In this document: positions 61,891 to 64,000 of the stretch, one piece after another | Position numbering within the stretch: position 1 is the stretch's first letter | Layout of the letters: each line of letters begins with the position of its first letter | Assembly (NCBI RefSeq): GCF_001280065.1 | Contig: NZ_LGEA01000002.1 | Span: forward strand, 62,001-126,000 | Reading direction: 5' to 3' | DNA length: 64,000 bases | Source: Streptomyces sp. NRRL B-1140 | GTDB taxonomy: Bacteria; Actinomycetota; Actinomycetes; Streptomycetales; Streptomycetaceae | Notes under the pieces: model-generated | Seen by the model: the letters and a program-made list of their open reading frames with translations, nothing else | Told to the model about the DNA's origin: nothing | Database searches by the model: none | Position numbers and translations under genes: made by a program

Positions 61891-62406
61891 ATGAATGACG
61901 CGAACTGCGAACTGGATGAGCTCGACGTGGCACTCCTCACCGCCCTCTCCGAGAACCCCCGCGTGGGCGATCTGGAGCTCTCGCGCCTGACCAAGGTCGC
62001 GCGGGCCACGGTTCAGAGCCGGTTGAGGCGACTGACGGAGACGGGCGTGATCAGCGACTGGGACCCCTCGGTGGATGCCGCAGCGGCCGGATTCCCGGTC
62101 CAGGCGTTCGTGACCCTCGAGATCGCCCAGGGGGCGTTGGACGATGTGGCCGCCGACCTTGAGGGCATCCCGCACGTCCTCGAGGCATACGTCACCACAG
62201 GCTCTTCCGACGTGCTGTGCAAGGTGGCCACACCTTCGCACCAAGAGCTGCAGGCCACGCTGGTCAGGCTGAACCGGTCCGCCTCGGTCGTCCGATCGAC
62301 CAGCGTGATGGTGCTCTCTGTCCTGGTCCCCCCGCGCATTCTTCCGCTGCTGCGCACCGCCACCCCGACCCGGCCGGGCCGCGCGCCGGCCTACCGCAGG
62401 ACCTGA
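61891..62406 (+). CDS. Lrp/AsnC-family regulator, probable controller of the hpd operon
   Basis: 171 residues. The HTH lies at about 6-55 (LDELDVALLTALSENPRVGD, LTKVARATVQSRLRRLTETG) and the RAM ligand domain at about 70-145 (FVTLEIAQGALDDVAADLEG, VLEAYVTTGSSDVLCKVATP). It is divergent from hpd, the usual place for a regulator of tyrosine or phenylalanine catabolism. TACCTT seven bases before the ATG at 61891 suggests a leaderless transcript, and no ribosome site is seen. The ligand is not known; tyrosine or phenylalanine is a guess from context. Confidence 0.88.
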   Translation: MNDANCELDELDVALLTALSENPRVGDLELSRLTKVARATVQSRLRRLTETGVISDWDPSVDAAAAGFPVQAFVTLEIAQGALDDVAADLEGIPHVLEAYVTTGSSDVLCKVATPSHQELQATLVRLNRSASVVRSTSVMVLSVLVPPRILPLLRTATPTRPGRAPAYRRT

Positions 62407-62486
62407 AGGCCGGGACTACCGACCAGTACCCGATTCTCGGTCCAAGGGGTTGTCAGGGATTGAAGCGCCACCCTACGGTGTCCGCA

Positions 62487-62503
62487 CTCTCAACATTTGA
62501 GAG
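62487..62503. promoter_or_regulatory. Palindrome CTCTCAA-CAT-TTGAGAG before the CoA-transferase gene
   Basis: A perfect seven-base inverted repeat ends 31 bp before the CoA-transferase ATG. It is an operator candidate for a GntR- or IclR-like regulator not seen in this window. A related half-site TTTGAGA lies near 61790 before hpd. Confidence 0.5.
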
Positions 62504-62534
62504 CGCATAGCCAGAACATGAGAACGGATGGCTG

Positions 62535-63758
62535 ATGATTCCCACTTCACCACCGCCAGGCTCCTCCAGCCGTGGCCCTCTGACAGGCCTCAAGGTGCTC
62601 GACGCCGGCAACGTGTTCGCGGCGCCCTTCGCTGCCGCCCTGCTCGGTGATCTCGGAGCGGACGTCGTCAAGATCGAGGTTCCTTCGGTCGGGGACCCGC
62701 TGCGCGGCCTGCAGCCGTTCGACGGCGAGGAGTCACTGCTGTGGGCGTCGCTGGCTCGCAACAAGCGGTCGATCACGCTCGATCTCCGCCAGGACGAGGG
62801 CCGCGACCTCTTCCTGCGGCTCGTTGCCGAGCACGACGTACTGCTGGAGAACTTCCGCCCCGGCACGCTCGACCGCTGGGGCCTCGATGTCGAGACGCTG
62901 CGCCAGGCCAACCCCGACCTCGTGGTCACGCGCGTGAGCGGCTACGGACAGTCCGGACCGTACGCGCCGATGCCCGGCTTCGGCACTCCGGCCACCGCGT
63001 TCAGCGGCTATGTGCACAGCACCGGATTTCCCGACGGGCCACCGGTGCTCCCTCCGATCAACCTCGTCGACTACGTCGCGGGTCTCTTCGCCGCCTTCGG
63101 AACCATGTCGGCGCTCTATCACCGCGACGCTCTCGGCGGCGAAGGGCAGGAGGTCGATGTCGCGCTGTACGAGTCGGTATTGCGGTTCCTCGAAGCGTTC
63201 GTCACCCAGTACGACCGCCTGGGCACCGTGCATGAGCGCCAAGGCAACCAGGTTCCCGCGACCGTCCCCTGCGGGCTGTTCCAGGCATCGGACGACGTGT
63301 GGATGGTGCTCTCCACCAGCACCGACAAGACCTTCAACCGCCTCGCCGCGCTGATGGGCCGCGAGGACATGACCACCGACCCCCGCTACCGCACCAACCG
63401 CGACCGGGTGCTCAACCGCGAGGCGGTCAACGGCATCGTTACCGACTGGTTCGGCGCCCGGACCGGCGAGGAGCTGCAGAAGGCGTGCGACGACGCCGGG
63501 GTCCCGGTGAGCCGGGTCAACACCATGGCCGACGTCTTCGCCGATCCGCACGTCCGGCAGCGCGAAAGCCTGATCGAGGTCGAGCACCCCGCCCTCGGCA
63601 CCCTCACCATGCCCGCCATCGTTCCCCGCTTCTCCCGCACCCCGGGCGAGGTCCGCACCGCCGGCCCGGCCCTCGGCCAGCACACGTACGAAGTGCTGTC
63701 AGGACTCGGGCTCAGCGACGACGAGCTGGACCGACTCGCCCAGGCAGGGGTGATCTGA
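62535..63758 (+). CDS. Family III CoA-transferase (CaiB/BaiF)
   Basis: 407 residues, moving CoA between two acids. LKVLDAGNVFAAPFAAALLG and DLGADVVKIEVPSVGDPLRG open the fold, then SLARNKRSITLDLRQDEGRD and LLENFRPGTLDRWGLD. The region of the catalytic Asp is INLVDYVAGLFAAFGTMSAL. Donor and acceptor are unknown. The ATG at 62535 lies 31 bp after a palindrome. The HMG-CoA-lyase-family gene starts one base past its stop, so the two act in sequence: activation of a 3-hydroxy-acid, then cleavage. Confidence 0.9.
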   Translation: MIPTSPPPGSSSRGPLTGLKVLDAGNVFAAPFAAALLGDLGADVVKIEVPSVGDPLRGLQPFDGEESLLWASLARNKRSITLDLRQDEGRDLFLRLVAEHDVLLENFRPGTLDRWGLDVETLRQANPDLVVTRVSGYGQSGPYAPMPGFGTPATAFSGYVHSTGFPDGPPVLPPINLVDYVAGLFAAFGTMSALYHRDALGGEGQEVDVALYESVLRFLEAFVTQYDRLGTVHERQGNQVPATVPCGLFQASDDVWMVLSTSTDKTFNRLAALMGREDMTTDPRYRTNRDRVLNREAVNGIVTDWFGARTGEELQKACDDAGVPVSRVNTMADVFADPHVRQRESLIEVEHPALGTLTMPAIVPRFSRTPGEVRTAGPALGQHTYEVLSGLGLSDDELDRLAQAGVI

Positions 63759-63759
63759 G

Positions 63760-64000
63760 ATGAACGTGGAAGTCACCGACGTGGTGCTGCGCGACGGGCT
63801 CCAGGACGAGGACGCCGTCGTGGCCACCCGCGACAAAATCGCCATCGCCCAGGCACTGGTCGACGCCGGCATCACCACCTTCGAGGTCGCCTCCTTCGTC
63901 AACCCCGCACGTGTGCCCCAGATGGCTGACGCCGGCGACGTCGTCGACGGCACCCGTGGCCTCGGGGCGCGTCGCCTCGCGCTCGCCCTCAACGCCAAGG
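63760..64000 (+). CDS. Hydroxymethylglutaryl-CoA lyase-family protein (cut by window end)
   Basis: The first 80 residues are visible. VTDVVLRDGLQDEDAVVATR contains the metal-binding Asp and catalytic Arg of the RDGLQ motif of HMG-CoA lyases, and AGITTFEVASFVNPARVPQM matches the second barrel motif EVxSFVxPxxVPQxAD. These enzymes split 3-hydroxy-3-methylglutaryl-CoA or related citramalyl-type CoAs to acetyl-CoA plus a keto acid. The start follows the CoA-transferase stop by one base. The substrate could differ from HMG-CoA, because the partner transferase is unassigned. Confidence 0.88.
   Translation, partial: MNVEVTDVVLRDGLQDEDAVVATRDKIAIAQALVDAGITTFEVASFVNPARVPQMADAGDVVDGTRGLGARRLALALNAK

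Overview
This is a high-GC actinobacterial window, almost certainly from a Streptomyces chromosome. Lineage markers include a long chaplin with a LAxTG sorting signal, an NsdB-type developmental regulator, two SpoIIE-type phosphatases, a DUF397 protein, a CGNR regulator, an SPW-repeat membrane protein, rare in-frame TTA codons, and a sulfur-operon leader peptide of the RHVDL...C type. The chitinase, chaplin and nsdB order recalls the right arm of S. coelicolor (from memory, not checked). I saw no tRNA, rRNA, CRISPR array, prophage or plasmid origin.

Region 1 (1-19.5 kb) is an accessory and developmental stretch. It holds a truncated GH19 chitinase behind DasR-like sites, a MarR regulator divergent from an AmiC-like binding protein with an acyl-CoA dehydrogenase relative, and the ssuE-ssuD organosulfonate operon behind a cysteine-containing leader peptide. 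Next come an SPW protein, acetyltransferase, deaminase, methyltransferase, long chaplin, secreted tripeptidyl-peptidase-like hydrolase and baeRF3 protein. A PAS-SpoIIE phosphatase and an APH-fold protein, each with a TTA codon, flank nsdB. An internally deleted universal stress protein (USP) and a DUF397 protein close the region.

Region 2 (19.6-36 kb) is an acyl-CoA catabolic region. Two SCP2-thiolase-like proteins without the usual nucleophilic cysteine, a double-OB DUF35 protein and a crotonase face a FadD19-like ligase. About 12 kb away a nitronate-monooxygenase-like (IpdC-like) flavoprotein and a FadD4-like ligase form a second operon. The same inverted-repeat operator stands before both, so they are probably one regulon for an isoprenoid or steroid-like acid. 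Between them lie a sulfatase-type membrane enzyme, two alpha/beta hydrolases, a third ligase and a secreted penicillin/AHL-acylase-type enzyme with a TTA codon.

Region 3 (36-46 kb) holds a Tat-exported serine hydrolase, a phytoene-desaturase-like oxidoreductase, a Ser/Thr kinase with nine 42-residue repeats and an MpaB-like protein. It ends with a lipoprotein plus a fused double permease of a peptide/metallophore-type ABC importer. This importer has a strong iron-box match upstream but no ATPase gene beside it.

Region 4 (46-57 kb) resembles a redox/dormancy island: GH65 phosphorylase, four USPs, an XRE-PNPOx fusion, zinc alcohol dehydrogenase, a split flavodoxin-like gene, a PAS-SpoIIE phosphatase and a small membrane protein.

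Region 5 (57-64 kb) is the tyrosine/homogentisate operon: hpd, hmgA, an unknown gene, fahA, then a scoA stub fused to an IS5-type transposase end. An Lrp/AsnC regulator is divergent from it, followed by a CoA-transferase and an HMG-CoA-lyase-family gene running off the edge. The unknown gene is translationally coupled to hmgA and fahA and occupies the position expected for maleylacetoacetate isomerase. It is the best candidate here for an undescribed enzyme.
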